Of a stretch of DNA of 26,522 bases, positions 1-6,559 are shown piece by piece; positions within the stretch are counted from its first letter, which is position 1; each line of letters begins with the position of its first letter. The stretch is from positions 1-26,522 of the forward strand of contig JAFYKO010000134.1 of assembly GCA_017537515.1 (NCBI GenBank), written 5' to 3'. Made by a program: the position numbers and the translations under genes. A model generated the notes under the pieces. It was not told the DNA's origin. It made no database searches and saw nothing but the letters and a program-made list of their open reading frames with translations. Origin of the DNA: Clostridia bacterium (GTDB lineage Bacteria > Bacillota > Clostridia > Christensenellales > UBA1242).

Positions 1-359
1 AGGGGGTGCGATGCGTCGCCTAGCACCTGGTTTTTGGCTAGACCCCTGCTAGACGGGTCGGGAATGTTTTCTTCAAACCATTCAAACGCAACAATTACAG
101 CGTCCATCCAAACACGGATTCGCTTCAAGGAACGGACCTTGATATTGGCATCTGTAATCTTTGAGTCAGCCTTGTAATAGGTGTCGGAAGCGGTCAGCAG
201 TTCTTCGGCAGCATAGGTGTCAGCCACGATTGAATAGTCTTGCCACAGGTTAGGTGCTAACACCATAAGAACCCCAAGGGGGTCTGCGGTGTGCGTCCCT
301 GCGATAGCATTCTCAATCTTACCGCCTTCAACAAACGAATACTTTTTGGGAGCCGTCAT
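1..359 (-). CDS. hypothetical protein, N-terminal 119 residues (cut by window edge)
   Basis: An open minus-strand frame runs from the ATG at 357-359 to the left window edge without a stop, giving at least 119 residues (MTAPKKYSFVEGGKIENAIA...). The start overlaps the stop of the upstream small gene as ATGA, so the two are probably translationally coupled. The visible part is soluble, with a Trp/Phe-rich helix (WMDAVIVAFEWFEE) near residues 88-101. There is no membrane segment or signal peptide. I do not recognise the family. Its reality rests on the start-stop overlap, the uninterrupted frame and the packed context. Confidence 0.75.
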   Translation of the reverse strand, partial: MTAPKKYSFVEGGKIENAIAGTHTADPLGVLMVLAPNLWQDYSIVADTYAAEELLTASDTYYKADSKITDANIKVRSLKRIRVWMDAVIVAFEWFEENIPDPSSRGLAKNQVLGDASHP

Positions 360-508
360 AAGTAATCCTTTTCACGCTTGTATTGAGCCGTTTGGTGCAG
401 GACCACTTCACGGCAGTTCGGGCAGTAGGCGTTGAACTGCGTAGCCAACGTCGGTGCCATATCTACGGGGTGTTCCGTATTACAGCGGTTGCATACGATT
501 AGGGTCAT
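356..508 (-). CDS. small zinc-ribbon-like protein (50 aa)
   Basis: Short frame with two cysteine pairs, C6-x2-C9 and C29-x2-C32, spaced as in a rubredoxin-type zinc ribbon, followed by a basic tail ending REKDYL. A good ribosome site (GGAGGGAACAG) precedes the ATG at 506-508. The first 29 nt overlap the end of the upstream gene, and the stop overlaps the next start as ATGA. Such tiny zinc ribbons are common in phage early regions and may bind nucleic acid or a host protein; no specific role can be given. It is one of six cysteine-pair proteins in the first 5 kb. Confidence 0.75.
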   Translation of the reverse strand: MTLIVCNRCNTEHPVDMAPTLATQFNAYCPNCREVVLHQTAQYKREKDYL

Positions 509-965
509 CTGTTCCCTCCGTTTCAAGTCTGTTAAGATACCAGGTGTATTGTGCTGCGTAGTGCAGGATTATATCCAGGTGCAGGGCGTAGTTCCTGGTA
601 GCCTTTGCGAATTTGATAGCCACGGATTGCCCGTGGATAAATCCGCTAAATTCGCTAGGCGGGACTGCCCCAAAAAGGTCGTTACGGATTCCGTCCTTGC
701 CGACATAAAGCCTAAACTTCGGATAACCGTTTTCAGCCTTTACTTCAAATAGCGGGTGCGACAACCAATAGACGGTTGTGTAGCCGTCTTCACCATCCTT
801 TTCGGTAATGAACTTCAAGGCGTGGCAGAAGCGGGAATAATTTTCAAGACACCACTTTACAGAAGACGGATTACTAACCCCGTCATAGCCTGTGTAGGAA
901 TAAACTACACCGCAAGTTTGCGGGGCTATTTCGGGAAGGCTGCTAAAAATTTCAATAACGCTCAT
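480..965 (-). CDS. hypothetical protein (161 aa)
   Basis: A 161-residue soluble protein beginning MSVIEIFSSLPEIAPQ, with an AAGGAAC ribosome site just before the ATG at 963-965. It is rich in aromatic residues (for example YTTVYWLSHPLFEV), suggesting a compact alpha/beta fold. It has no cysteine-pair motif or membrane segment. It lies 10 bp after the stop of the membrane-anchored gene upstream and overlaps the zinc-ribbon gene downstream by 29 nt, so it belongs to the same transcription unit. I recognise no family. Confidence 0.8.
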   Translation of the reverse strand: MSVIEIFSSLPEIAPQTCGVVYSYTGYDGVSNPSSVKWCLENYSRFCHALKFITEKDGEDGYTTVYWLSHPLFEVKAENGYPKFRLYVGKDGIRNDLFGAVPPSEFSGFIHGQSVAIKFAKATRNYALHLDIILHYAAQYTWYLNRLETEGTDDPNRMQPL

Positions 966-975
966 AGATTGTTCC

Positions 976-1299
976 TTAATTATACCACGCCAGGTTGCCT
1001 AAAAATTTGCGGGCTTCTTCGGGAGTGTCAAAGGACAGATTACCCTTTTTCCTTGTCTGCCATTCGCCCTTTAAGTTCTTGTAGGTCCGTATATCCTTGT
1101 AGTGGTGCCATACCTTGTGCCAGGTATGCTTACGCTGCGGATAGAACTTGCCACGCTTGTATGCAATACGGTGGCTCTTGTCAACGGACAGGAAAAATTC
1201 GCCCATAATGGACTTGTAGATAGTTGTCACGATTACATAGGCAAATATCAAAGCCAACGCACAAAGGCAGCACAGCACAACGATTTCGTTTGATGACAT
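976..1299 (-). CDS. small membrane-anchored basic protein (107 aa)
   Basis: I start this at the ATG at 1297-1299 (MSSNEIVVLC). It has a Shine-Dalgarno (AAGTAAGG) and begins 8 bp after the preceding stop, whereas the longer GTG-initiated frame would run into the upstream gene. Residues 6-28 form one transmembrane helix. The rest is strongly basic (for example KRGKFYPQRKHTWHKV) and rich in aromatic residues, so the tail probably faces the cytoplasm and may touch nucleic acid or phospholipid head groups. No family is recognised. Small inner-membrane proteins of this kind are common in phage host-takeover regions. Confidence 0.75.
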   Translation of the reverse strand: MSSNEIVVLCCLCALALIFAYVIVTTIYKSIMGEFFLSVDKSHRIAYKRGKFYPQRKHTWHKVWHHYKDIRTYKNLKGEWQTRKKGNLSFDTPEEARKFLGNLAWYN

Positions 1300-1307
1300 A
1301 TCCAACC

Positions 1308-1460
1308 TTACTTGATTTTGTGTTTTACATAGCATTCGGGACACACCGTCACTTTGCGAACGTCGGTCGTCCCCAATTCGTAAATCCTGGCGACAGCCTT
1401 AATCGGATGGTCCGTAGGCTTACGGCAGGATTGACAGATTGTCCTTGAAAACAATCCCAT
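1308..1460 (-). CDS. small zinc-ribbon-like protein (50 aa)
   Basis: Fifty residues with cysteine pairs C9-x2-C12 and C40-x2-C43 (TICQSCRKPTDHP ... VCPECYVKHK), a typical four-cysteine zinc ribbon. The ATG at 1458-1460 follows a GGAGG that overlaps the stop of the upstream gene. It has the same length as the zinc ribbon at 356-508 but little further similarity beyond the cysteine spacing. Function unknown; nucleic-acid or protein binding is the usual role of such folds. Confidence 0.75.
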   Translation of the reverse strand: MGLFSRTICQSCRKPTDHPIKAVARIYELGTTDVRKVTVCPECYVKHKIK

Positions 1461-1463
1461 ACG

Positions 1464-1889
1464 TTAGACCTCCTTGCCCGTCAAGGCTTTTATGACACTC
1501 TCCAGGTATTCAGCACGTTCAAGGCAAAGACCTTCGGCACGGACCATTTTAGCGTTGAACGCTGTTGCATTCCCGCTCCAACGGCTATGCTTGTGAGTGG
1601 CGAAATAATGCGTAAGACTGAAATAGCGACACAGGTTCCTGCGAGCGACCCACAGGGAACGTTTACGAATAAGTGCCTTAATGTCGTCCTTGCTCTTGCT
1701 GTCGGACAGCAAGTTATAGCGGTTCTCGCATTGGGCTAATTTCTTGTTCGTAGCATCCAACGTCTGTTCCATTTGGGAAATGAGCGGGTCCACTTCGTCT
1801 TTGTAATAGAACAGCGTAGGTTCTTCCCAGGTCTGTTCCTTTTCATTGACGACGCAGATTCGTCTTGTTCTCAAATCTGTTTTATCCAT
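1464..1889 (-). CDS. hypothetical protein with central coiled coil (141 aa)
   Basis: Starts MDKTDLRTRRICVVNEKEQ. Residues of about 33-60 (DPLISQMEQTLDATNKKLAQ) have the heptad-like pattern of a coiled coil. The rest is helical and basic, with several Arg/His/Trp (RWSGNATAFNAK). No catalytic motif or membrane segment is visible. It lies 3 bp after the stop of the coiled-coil gene upstream, and its stop supplies the ribosome-site context of the zinc-ribbon gene downstream. I do not recognise it. Confidence 0.8.
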   Translation of the reverse strand: MDKTDLRTRRICVVNEKEQTWEEPTLFYYKDEVDPLISQMEQTLDATNKKLAQCENRYNLLSDSKSKDDIKALIRKRSLWVARRNLCRYFSLTHYFATHKHSRWSGNATAFNAKMVRAEGLCLERAEYLESVIKALTGKEV

Positions 1890-1892
1890 AGG

Positions 1893-2117
1893 TTACGCCT
1901 TTTTCGCTTGATTTAGTTCAAATTCCATTCTTTTAATGATTGCTTGGAGTTTATTACGCTCATTACGCATTCTTGTGAGTTCCCTGTTTTTTGCACGGAA
2001 CTTCAAGCGATACTTTTGAACTTCACCTTTGAGTGCCTTATTATTGGCTTCGGAAAAAACAAGGGCTTCTAACAATTCCTTGTTAGTCATCGGTCTGTCA
2101 AGGATTATTTTTTTCAT
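1893..2117 (-). CDS. small coiled-coil protein (74 aa)
   Basis: Seventy-four residues, highly charged, with a long uninterrupted helix from about residue 10 to the end (EANNKALKGEVQKYRLKFRA). The composition is basic and lysine/arginine-rich. Such proteins usually form dimeric coiled coils and may bind DNA or a scaffold partner. The first 20 nt overlap the end of the upstream gene. No family is recognised; the gene call rests on the packed context and coding-like composition. Confidence 0.7.
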   Translation of the reverse strand: MKKIILDRPMTNKELLEALVFSEANNKALKGEVQKYRLKFRAKNRELTRMRNERNKLQAIIKRMEFELNQAKKA

Positions 2118-2559
2118 CTGTTACCAGGTCTTCGGGGATTGCATTGAAAAGTTCGTTTGCGATTCGGTCGGCTATCGTTATTTGTTCTACAACGCAGGGG
2201 GTCTGCATAGGGTCGTCACAGACGAACTGCTTGCAAAGACCCGCTGCTTTCTTCAAGTCCCACAATTTGTCATAAAGGTCTTTCATACGCATATCAAGTT
2301 GACCCTCATAGGCGGGAGGGTTCCCCGTGCAGACGGGGGTTTCCTGCCGTGCGTATGCGTCGTCAATTTCGTAAATCGTGTAATGCGTAGAATAGGGTCT
2401 TTCCGTATGGCAATCATTATAACTCACCCATTCGGGATGGAACGGTTTTTCCCAATCCTTTGCAAAGGTTTCAACGTCTTCCCTTGTCTTGAATCCTTCA
2501 ACCTTTTGGGACGTAATACCGCAAGTCTTATGAACAATAGTGAGAATTACTCCGAACAT
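2098..2559 (-). CDS. hypothetical protein (153 aa)
   Basis: Starts MFGVILTIVHKTCGITSQKV with a ribosome site upstream. The N-terminal 30 residues look like a beta-hairpin plus helix (VEGFKTREDVETFAKDWEKP), a shape often seen in small phage proteins that take modified-input arguments. The C-terminal half is helical (QLDMRMKDLYDKLWDLKKAA). It has scattered cysteines but no zinc-binding spacing. The end overlaps the next gene by 20 nt. Function unknown. Confidence 0.75.
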   Translation of the reverse strand: MFGVILTIVHKTCGITSQKVEGFKTREDVETFAKDWEKPFHPEWVSYNDCHTERPYSTHYTIYEIDDAYARQETPVCTGNPPAYEGQLDMRMKDLYDKLWDLKKAAGLCKQFVCDDPMQTPCVVEQITIADRIANELFNAIPEDLVTDEKNNP

Positions 2560-2560
2560 A

Positions 2561-2719
2561 TTAAATCCTTTGAATACGCTTGCTACGTTTTACTTTGAGA
2601 AGCCCCAGGCGTTTCTTTGCTTCGCAGCGTTCACACAGGGGGTGGTATTCATTTGCATAGAACGCTTCCCCGCAGTGCATACAATCATACCAATTATCTT
2701 GACCATTGAGCCACGCCAT
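2561..2719 (-). CDS. small zinc-ribbon-like protein (52 aa)
   Basis: Start chosen at the ATG at 2717-2719 (MAWLNGQDNW), which has an AAAAGGGG ribosome site and lies 2 bp after the preceding stop; the longer frame would overlap that gene. Cysteines C13-x2-C16 and C29-x2-C32 form a zinc ribbon. The tail is very basic (KKRLGLLKVKRSKRIQRI), which would suit nucleic-acid binding. Third of the cysteine-pair proteins in this cluster. No named family. Confidence 0.75.
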   Translation of the reverse strand: MAWLNGQDNWYDCMHCGEAFYANEYHPLCERCEAKKRLGLLKVKRSKRIQRI

Positions 2720-2721
2720 AG

Positions 2722-2928
2722 TTATTTCCCCTTTTTGATAGAAAGTTTCTTCCCGCACAGCGGACAGAACTTGAACTTGAACACAGCCATACGTTCAACG
2801 AACTGCGGGTCGCCTTCGTTGTTAATGACATTGAAATATCCCTGTTCGTCAAGGATAGCGTCAACGTCCTTGTCCTTGGATTTGATAGACCCCTGGGTTT
2901 CGCACGGGCATTGTTTTGTTTTAGCCAT
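2722..2928 (-). CDS. small zinc-ribbon-like protein (68 aa)
   Basis: Sixty-eight residues with a C7-x-C9 pair near the N-terminus and a C55-x2-C58 knuckle (FKFCPLCGKKLS) near the C-terminus. The second knuckle is almost the same as that in the larger protein at 4096-4812 (HFCPMCGKRLS), and both carry an acidic insert between the two cysteine pairs, so they are probably related. It lies just upstream of another zinc ribbon with a 2-bp gap. Function unknown. Confidence 0.75.
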   Translation of the reverse strand: MAKTKQCPCETQGSIKSKDKDVDAILDEQGYFNVINNEGDPQFVERMAVFKFKFCPLCGKKLSIKKGK

Positions 2929-2937
2929 AAATGGTCC

Positions 2938-3270
2938 CTACGTTAAAATTGCAATTATACTGATAATCGTTGCAAGCACGGCTACACCCATACAATCGGT
3001 CATATACCCGCAAGCCAGGATAGACAGCGACGCTACAACCAATCCTACCAGGCGAATGCGTTTGAGCGTCCACCAGGTAGCCTTGTTTTCACGCTTCGGT
3101 GCTTCTATGAACAGCCCGTTCTTCATAGCACAACCCAGGCATATGTTACGGGGCTTACCGCTTGCGAACGTGGCACCGCAAATAGAACATTTGCGTTTTT
3201 TGTTGTAGTTCGGATATTTGCGGTCAAACTCCGCTTTCAGTTTCTTTTCGTCTAAATTCCATCCGTCCAT
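2938..3270 (-). CDS. zinc-finger membrane protein (110 aa)
   Basis: Start set at the ATG at 3268-3270, 2 bp after the stop of the upstream gene. The N-terminal half carries a four-cysteine finger (C28, C31, C44, C47) in a basic context. The C-terminal half holds two predicted transmembrane helices, about residues 72-89 and 93-110, so the protein ends in the membrane with the finger in the cytoplasm. It may recruit a cytoplasmic partner or nucleic acid to the inner membrane; that is inference from layout only. Confidence 0.75.
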   Translation of the reverse strand: MDGWNLDEKKLKAEFDRKYPNYNKKRKCSICGATFASGKPRNICLGCAMKNGLFIEAPKRENKATWWTLKRIRLVGLVVASLSILACGYMTDCMGVAVLATIISIIAILT

Positions 3271-3272
3271 AT

Positions 3273-3461
3273 TTATTTCCGTTTCCAAAGGTCCTTGCCT
3301 ACTTCGTGATACCCAAGCGATTCCAATACCTGTCTGCGTTCGGGGCTACTAACGTGCATAATAACGCCATTGACAGGTCCCCTACGGAAAGCCTTCGTAA
3401 GAATCTTTGACGCTGACTTGAGTGTTTCCAAGACACCCATTTTATGTTTTTCAAAACTCAT
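3273..3461 (-). CDS. hypothetical protein (62 aa), paralogue of the upstream gene
   Basis: Start at the ATG at 3459-3461, which overlaps the upstream stop as ATGA. The C-terminal half (GPVNGVIMHVSSPERRQVLE then SLGYHEVGKDLWKRK) aligns with the C-terminus of the upstream gene (GPVDINRQTVFCHSEQQKKQ then a GYIEV..NRWERK ending). Shared features are the GPV motif, a helix with paired basic residues, LGY/KGY, and a terminal W-x-RK. The pair is best explained by tandem duplication. The fold looks like beta-alpha-beta, with no catalytic residues evident. Function unknown. Confidence 0.7.
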   Translation of the reverse strand: MSFEKHKMGVLETLKSASKILTKAFRRGPVNGVIMHVSSPERRQVLESLGYHEVGKDLWKRK

Positions 3462-3706
3462 TTTCGTTCCCATCGGTTAGGCGATACTTCAATATAACCC
3501 TTTGCACGGAGCATATCTTCCACCTGCTTCTTCTGCTGCTCACTGTGACAGAACACGGTTTGGCGGTTAATATCCACGGGACCCCTTGCAGACTCCATAA
3601 GCATATCACGGGTCTTTTTCATATTCTCTATGATATGCTCACAGGTGGGTTCAATCCAAGTTGTCGGGGTTGCGGGTTTCACCAATTTCTTTTTTGAGTC
3701 GGACAT
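3458..3706 (-). CDS. hypothetical protein (82 aa), paralogue of the downstream gene
   Basis: Start chosen at the ATG at 3704-3706 (MSDSKKKLVKPATPTTWIEP). The longer frame runs deep into the upstream gene. The N-terminal 25 residues are low-complexity and basic and are absent from the downstream paralogue; the remaining part shares its GPV ... GYIEV ... RWERK pattern. The first 56 nt overlap the end of the upstream gene, an unusually long overlap, so a downstream start is possible but no better ATG is visible. Function unknown. Confidence 0.65.
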   Translation of the reverse strand: MSDSKKKLVKPATPTTWIEPTCEHIIENMKKTRDMLMESARGPVDINRQTVFCHSEQQKKQVEDMLRAKGYIEVSPNRWERK

Positions 3707-4127
3707 AATCGTTCCACTTCTTTTCCATTTCGGGGCTGCACCATTCGTTGTGCGGGACAATCCTGTAAGTCACTTTGCGTTCCACAACCGTGAACGGGCA
3801 CTTGTCAGTGGTTTCAGTCTGCGAGCGGGTCTGCGTGAACACGTCCTGCAAAGTAAGGCAGGTCCACATAGTCGGGGCATTGGGGTCGCTCCCGAACTTT
3901 ACACGGTAGTCAATGTCGGGTTTCTTGTATTCAATCTTTTCCGAAGCGGGGCGGTCAATGGTAAACGATTCAAGCAACTTTACAAGGTCTTTCTTGAACA
4001 CGTTTATGCAGGAACCCGTGAAATAGGTTCCCCCGTCTTCACGCTTATATGAAAGTTTCTTGGATTTCGCATTGTGCGTAATGTTCTTCAAGAGTTTAAG
4101 GATTTGTTCCTTTTCGGACGGACGCAT
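3651..4127 (-). CDS. hypothetical protein (158 aa)
   Basis: Starts MRPSEKEQILKLLKNITHNA and overlaps the upstream gene by 32 nt. It is mixed alpha/beta with a basic N-terminal helix. Central cysteines (MWTCLTLQD, DKCPFTVV, EWCSPEM) are too widely spaced for a standard finger. There is no membrane segment. It is part of the minus-strand operon of the zinc-ribbon proteins. No family recognised. Confidence 0.75.
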   Translation of the reverse strand: MRPSEKEQILKLLKNITHNAKSKKLSYKREDGGTYFTGSCINVFKKDLVKLLESFTIDRPASEKIEYKKPDIDYRVKFGSDPNAPTMWTCLTLQDVFTQTRSQTETTDKCPFTVVERKVTYRIVPHNEWCSPEMEKKWNDYVRLKKEIGETRNPDNLD

Positions 4128-4812
4128 TGTCGTTTACCTCACGGGCTGCAAGTGTGACTTTGTTCTTTACGATTTCTTCCAGGACGAATCGTAGGTATTT
4201 ATAGTTTTCGTTTGTTACTTTATCCCAGGCGATAGGGTTGGAAAAGAAAATCTTTCCAGGCTCCAACACGGTCGGCATAAACAGGTAATCTTCGGTGGCG
4301 ATGTAGAAACGGGCATCGTTAATTTCCGACCACTTGCCGACGGACAGGATTTGCTTACGGCTGTCATAGAGAACGTTAATCCCCTGGACCTGCCTATTGA
4401 GCAGTCGCCACACACGGGTAATGCTCCAAGTCCTGTCATTGAGTTCGTCATACACACCCGTGGCGATTTTCTTGATTACCCCGCAGAACAGCGAATAGTT
4501 GCTGCACGGGTTCGGGACCGCAATCACCGTGCCGTCGTCAAGCGGGACGCTATAACTGCCCACGTCTTCGGGGTGGAAAGTCATATCTTCAATCGGGAGT
4601 TGTTCATACCAGGGCGACAGACGCTTCCCGCACATAGGACAAAAATGGATTCCAAGTTGGAGCGGTTCGCTTTCGTCGTAGTTCACAAGCATAACGGGGT
4701 CGCCCGTATTTTCGTTGACCCCGATTTCTACCAGGGAGGCGTTCCCGCCCTGGGCGTTTCTAGCCAACGGCTTGAACAATCCGCTATCGTCTTTTTCACA
4801 ATACTTGCACAT
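4096..4812 (-). CDS. hypothetical protein with N-terminal zinc ribbon (238 aa)
   Basis: The N-terminus begins MCKYCEKDD and has a second knuckle HFCPMCGKRLS (C2, C5, C58, C61), a zinc ribbon with a long insert like that of the 68-residue protein at 2722-2928. About 170 further residues follow with no motif I know (beta-rich, with GTVIAVPNPCSNYSLF and WSEINDARFYIATEDY). The ATG lies after AAAGGATTTTGCT and about 50 bp from the upstream gene, the largest gap in this stretch. That gap carries a TATATATTTAT box that may be a promoter. Function unknown. Confidence 0.8.
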   Translation of the reverse strand: MCKYCEKDDSGLFKPLARNAQGGNASLVEIGVNENTGDPVMLVNYDESEPLQLGIHFCPMCGKRLSPWYEQLPIEDMTFHPEDVGSYSVPLDDGTVIAVPNPCSNYSLFCGVIKKIATGVYDELNDRTWSITRVWRLLNRQVQGINVLYDSRKQILSVGKWSEINDARFYIATEDYLFMPTVLEPGKIFFSNPIAWDKVTNENYKYLRFVLEEIVKNKVTLAAREVNDNASVRKGTNP

Positions 4813-4861
4813 AGCAAAATCCTTTAGGGTTCTAATAAATATATAGCACGATACCTACTTT
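4813..4861 (-). promoter_or_regulatory. possible weak promoter upstream of the 238-residue gene
   Basis: The 49-bp gap holds, on the minus strand, a TATATATTTAT box about 20 bp before the AAAGGAT ribosome site. I see no good -35 hexamer 16-18 bp upstream and no copy of the ATTACCTA dyad. A similar TATATATTTAT box precedes the gene at 13794-14075, so the two may be one activator-dependent promoter class. Low confidence. Confidence 0.25.
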
Positions 4862-5119
4862 TTATACCCCGTGTTCTGCCCACCATTGTTCCGTGATTTC
4901 GCCCGTTTCGGGTATTACATCAAGCGGGACTACGGTTTCGGACAGGTTCACCACAAAGGGGCTTTCATCCGACAGCGGGACCATAGCACACAGCCCGTCC
5001 GACGGGTAGTGGGACACGGAAACTTCACCGAACGAAATCCGCTGCTGCAATTTCTGTTCAATGATACCGCATTGGGTCTTGTATTCCCCGAATGCTTTTT
5101 TCAGTTTATCGTGGTTCAT
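4862..5119 (-). CDS. hypothetical protein (85 aa)
   Basis: Start at the ATG at 5117-5119 (MNHDKLKKAFGEYKTQCG), overlapping the upstream stop as ATGA. An N-terminal helix is followed by a beta-rich acidic C-terminal part (FVVNLSETVVPLDVIPETGE). No cysteine pairs or membrane segment. Translational coupling to the upstream gene suggests related roles; function unknown. Confidence 0.75.
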   Translation of the reverse strand: MNHDKLKKAFGEYKTQCGIIEQKLQQRISFGEVSVSHYPSDGLCAMVPLSDESPFVVNLSETVVPLDVIPETGEITEQWWAEHGV

Positions 5120-5532
5120 AACGTCGCCTTCTGCGTAACCCATAAATTGTAGTTTTGAACGGCATCGTCTTTTTTGCGTTTAAGGTGGTCTGTGACCGCT
5201 TTTATCACGTCATCGGGTATTTTACCGCCCTGGACAAAAGACAGGCTCTTGTAACGCCTGGTGGCACAGAATTGGGTATTATACGCAACTGTCGGGGCAG
5301 ACTTTTTGACCTTGCCCATATATTCGTGAAATTCACACAACTTTATGGAAACTTCACAATCCAACAGGACGTTATCGTTTTCTTCGTGAACGCCTACTAC
5401 ACGCATATAGACTGTTTCGTAGGAAGTCCCGTCATACCCGTAACCTTGACTTTCCGATTCTTCGTATTTAAGAACCACAGGGTTCGCTGCCGAAGCGGTC
5501 TTCATAAGTTCGGCAAGTTTAAGCAAATCCAT
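5116..5532 (-). CDS. hypothetical protein (138 aa)
   Basis: Starts MDLLKLAELMKTASAANPVV after a strong AAAGGGGGA ribosome site. The middle is beta-rich (VYMRVVGVHEENDNVLLDCE), like a small OB- or Tudor-type barrel, and the C-terminus is helical and basic (DDVIKAVTDHLKRKKDDAVQ). No diagnostic motif is visible. It ends in an ATGA overlap with the 85-residue gene. Function unknown. Confidence 0.8.
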   Translation of the reverse strand: MDLLKLAELMKTASAANPVVLKYEESESQGYGYDGTSYETVYMRVVGVHEENDNVLLDCEVSIKLCEFHEYMGKVKKSAPTVAYNTQFCATRRYKSLSFVQGGKIPDDVIKAVTDHLKRKKDDAVQNYNLWVTQKATL

Positions 5533-5542
5533 TTGTCCCCCT

Positions 5543-6010
5543 TTACCACTTCAATCCGTGGCTACGCAGGATAGCCCTGTAATGTTCTGCGAGTTCCAAC
5601 CATTTCAAATGGTGACGTTCGCAGTTGGAGTATTCCTTGAAAAGTTCGGCTTTCTTTTTGTTATTGAACTCCATAAGATACTTGCCGTAGGCTTCATTGC
5701 TCAAACGCTTCATTTCCTTTGCTTGCAGCAAGCAGCGTTTGGCGTTGGTCCTGTGCGATATATCCTGTGCGTAATACATAGAATATCGGTAGTTCTTGAT
5801 GGTTTCTTCCACGCAGTCAGCATAGGTGTTCATACCGATTTCAAATGCGTTGTGCATACCCTTAACGATTACGTCGGCAATACGCCTCCAGGATTCTTCC
5901 TGGATAACGAAGCCTAAACCTTTTAGTAGCCCGTAAACCTTTTCGCAGACCTGGGTAAAGGGTCCTTCCATTTTGCTTACGGCTTTCTTGATAATTTCGG
6001 AGCGGTCCAT
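5543..6010 (-). CDS. hypothetical helical protein (155 aa)
   Basis: All-helical composition (RSEIIKKAVSKMEGPFTQVC; YGKYLMEFNNKKKAELFKEY) with many Arg/Lys/Glu and a C-terminal HHLKWLELAEHYRAILRSHG. No membrane segment or catalytic motif. It starts 3 bp after the stop of the CoaD-like gene, so it is cotranscribed with it. A role as partner or regulator is possible but not shown. Confidence 0.75.
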   Translation of the reverse strand: MDRSEIIKKAVSKMEGPFTQVCEKVYGLLKGLGFVIQEESWRRIADVIVKGMHNAFEIGMNTYADCVEETIKNYRYSMYYAQDISHRTNAKRCLLQAKEMKRLSNEAYGKYLMEFNNKKKAELFKEYSNCERHHLKWLELAEHYRAILRSHGLKW

Positions 6011-6013
6011 AGT

Positions 6014-6559
6014 TTAGTCCTTGTTGTAGTGTTCCCAAATGTCACGGGCGAAGTCCATCCACGTTCCGTAGGTCATCGTATTCGGAGCATACGGCTTATA
6101 CAGCGTTTCAAAGAACGGCTCCCAACCCTTTTTGGCGATTACACGGACTGCCGAAGACGACAGGTCCCGCAAGGGTGCCGAACTAGGAATGAAGATAGTC
6201 GGGTATCGCCCGTGGGAAATGTTGTAGTTGTAGCCCGCCATAGGCATTTCCACGTCCAGGTCCGAAGCGGAGCGGACCCCACGGATTAGAACAATGCGGT
6301 CCAACGTGTCATTGAACTCCATAAGTTCGTCGCAGTAGTCACAGATAAATCCGCTAGTGTGCGTGGGCATAATGCCCGTCGCTTTGTAAATCCACTTAAT
6401 GCGGTCGTCCTTGGAAACTACATATTTCTTCTGCGGGTTGTCAGCCACGACAACATTCACGGCATCGTCCCCGAAGATATGCTTGGCTGTTTCAATGATA
6501 GCGATATGCCCTGCGTGGATAGGGTTGAAACTACCCGCATAAATAGCAAGCGTTTTCAT
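6014..6559 (-). CDS. coaD-like: CoaD-like phosphopantetheine adenylyltransferase
   Basis: A 181-residue nucleotidyltransferase of the HxGH superfamily. By family it transfers AMP from ATP to 4'-phosphopantetheine, giving dephospho-CoA. The sequence shows AGSFNPIHAGH at residues 8-18 (Ser10 and His18 match the catalytic T/H pair of CoaD), NPQKK at 41-45, RGVRSASD at 93-100 (the RGLRAVSD substrate/ATP-binding stretch of CoaD) and SSSAVR at 134-139 (the ISSS-x-x-R ATP loop). The length fits CoaD (about 160) plus a 20-residue aromatic tail. The RGVR-SASD segment favours CoaD over NadD, though another pantetheine- or nicotinamide-type substrate remains possible. The start overlaps the upstream stop as TAATG and has GGGGGTGG as ribosome site. 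Confidence 0.85.
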   Translation of the reverse strand: MKTLAIYAGSFNPIHAGHIAIIETAKHIFGDDAVNVVVADNPQKKYVVSKDDRIKWIYKATGIMPTHTSGFICDYCDELMEFNDTLDRIVLIRGVRSASDLDVEMPMAGYNYNISHGRYPTIFIPSSAPLRDLSSSAVRVIAKKGWEPFFETLYKPYAPNTMTYGTWMDFARDIWEHYNKD

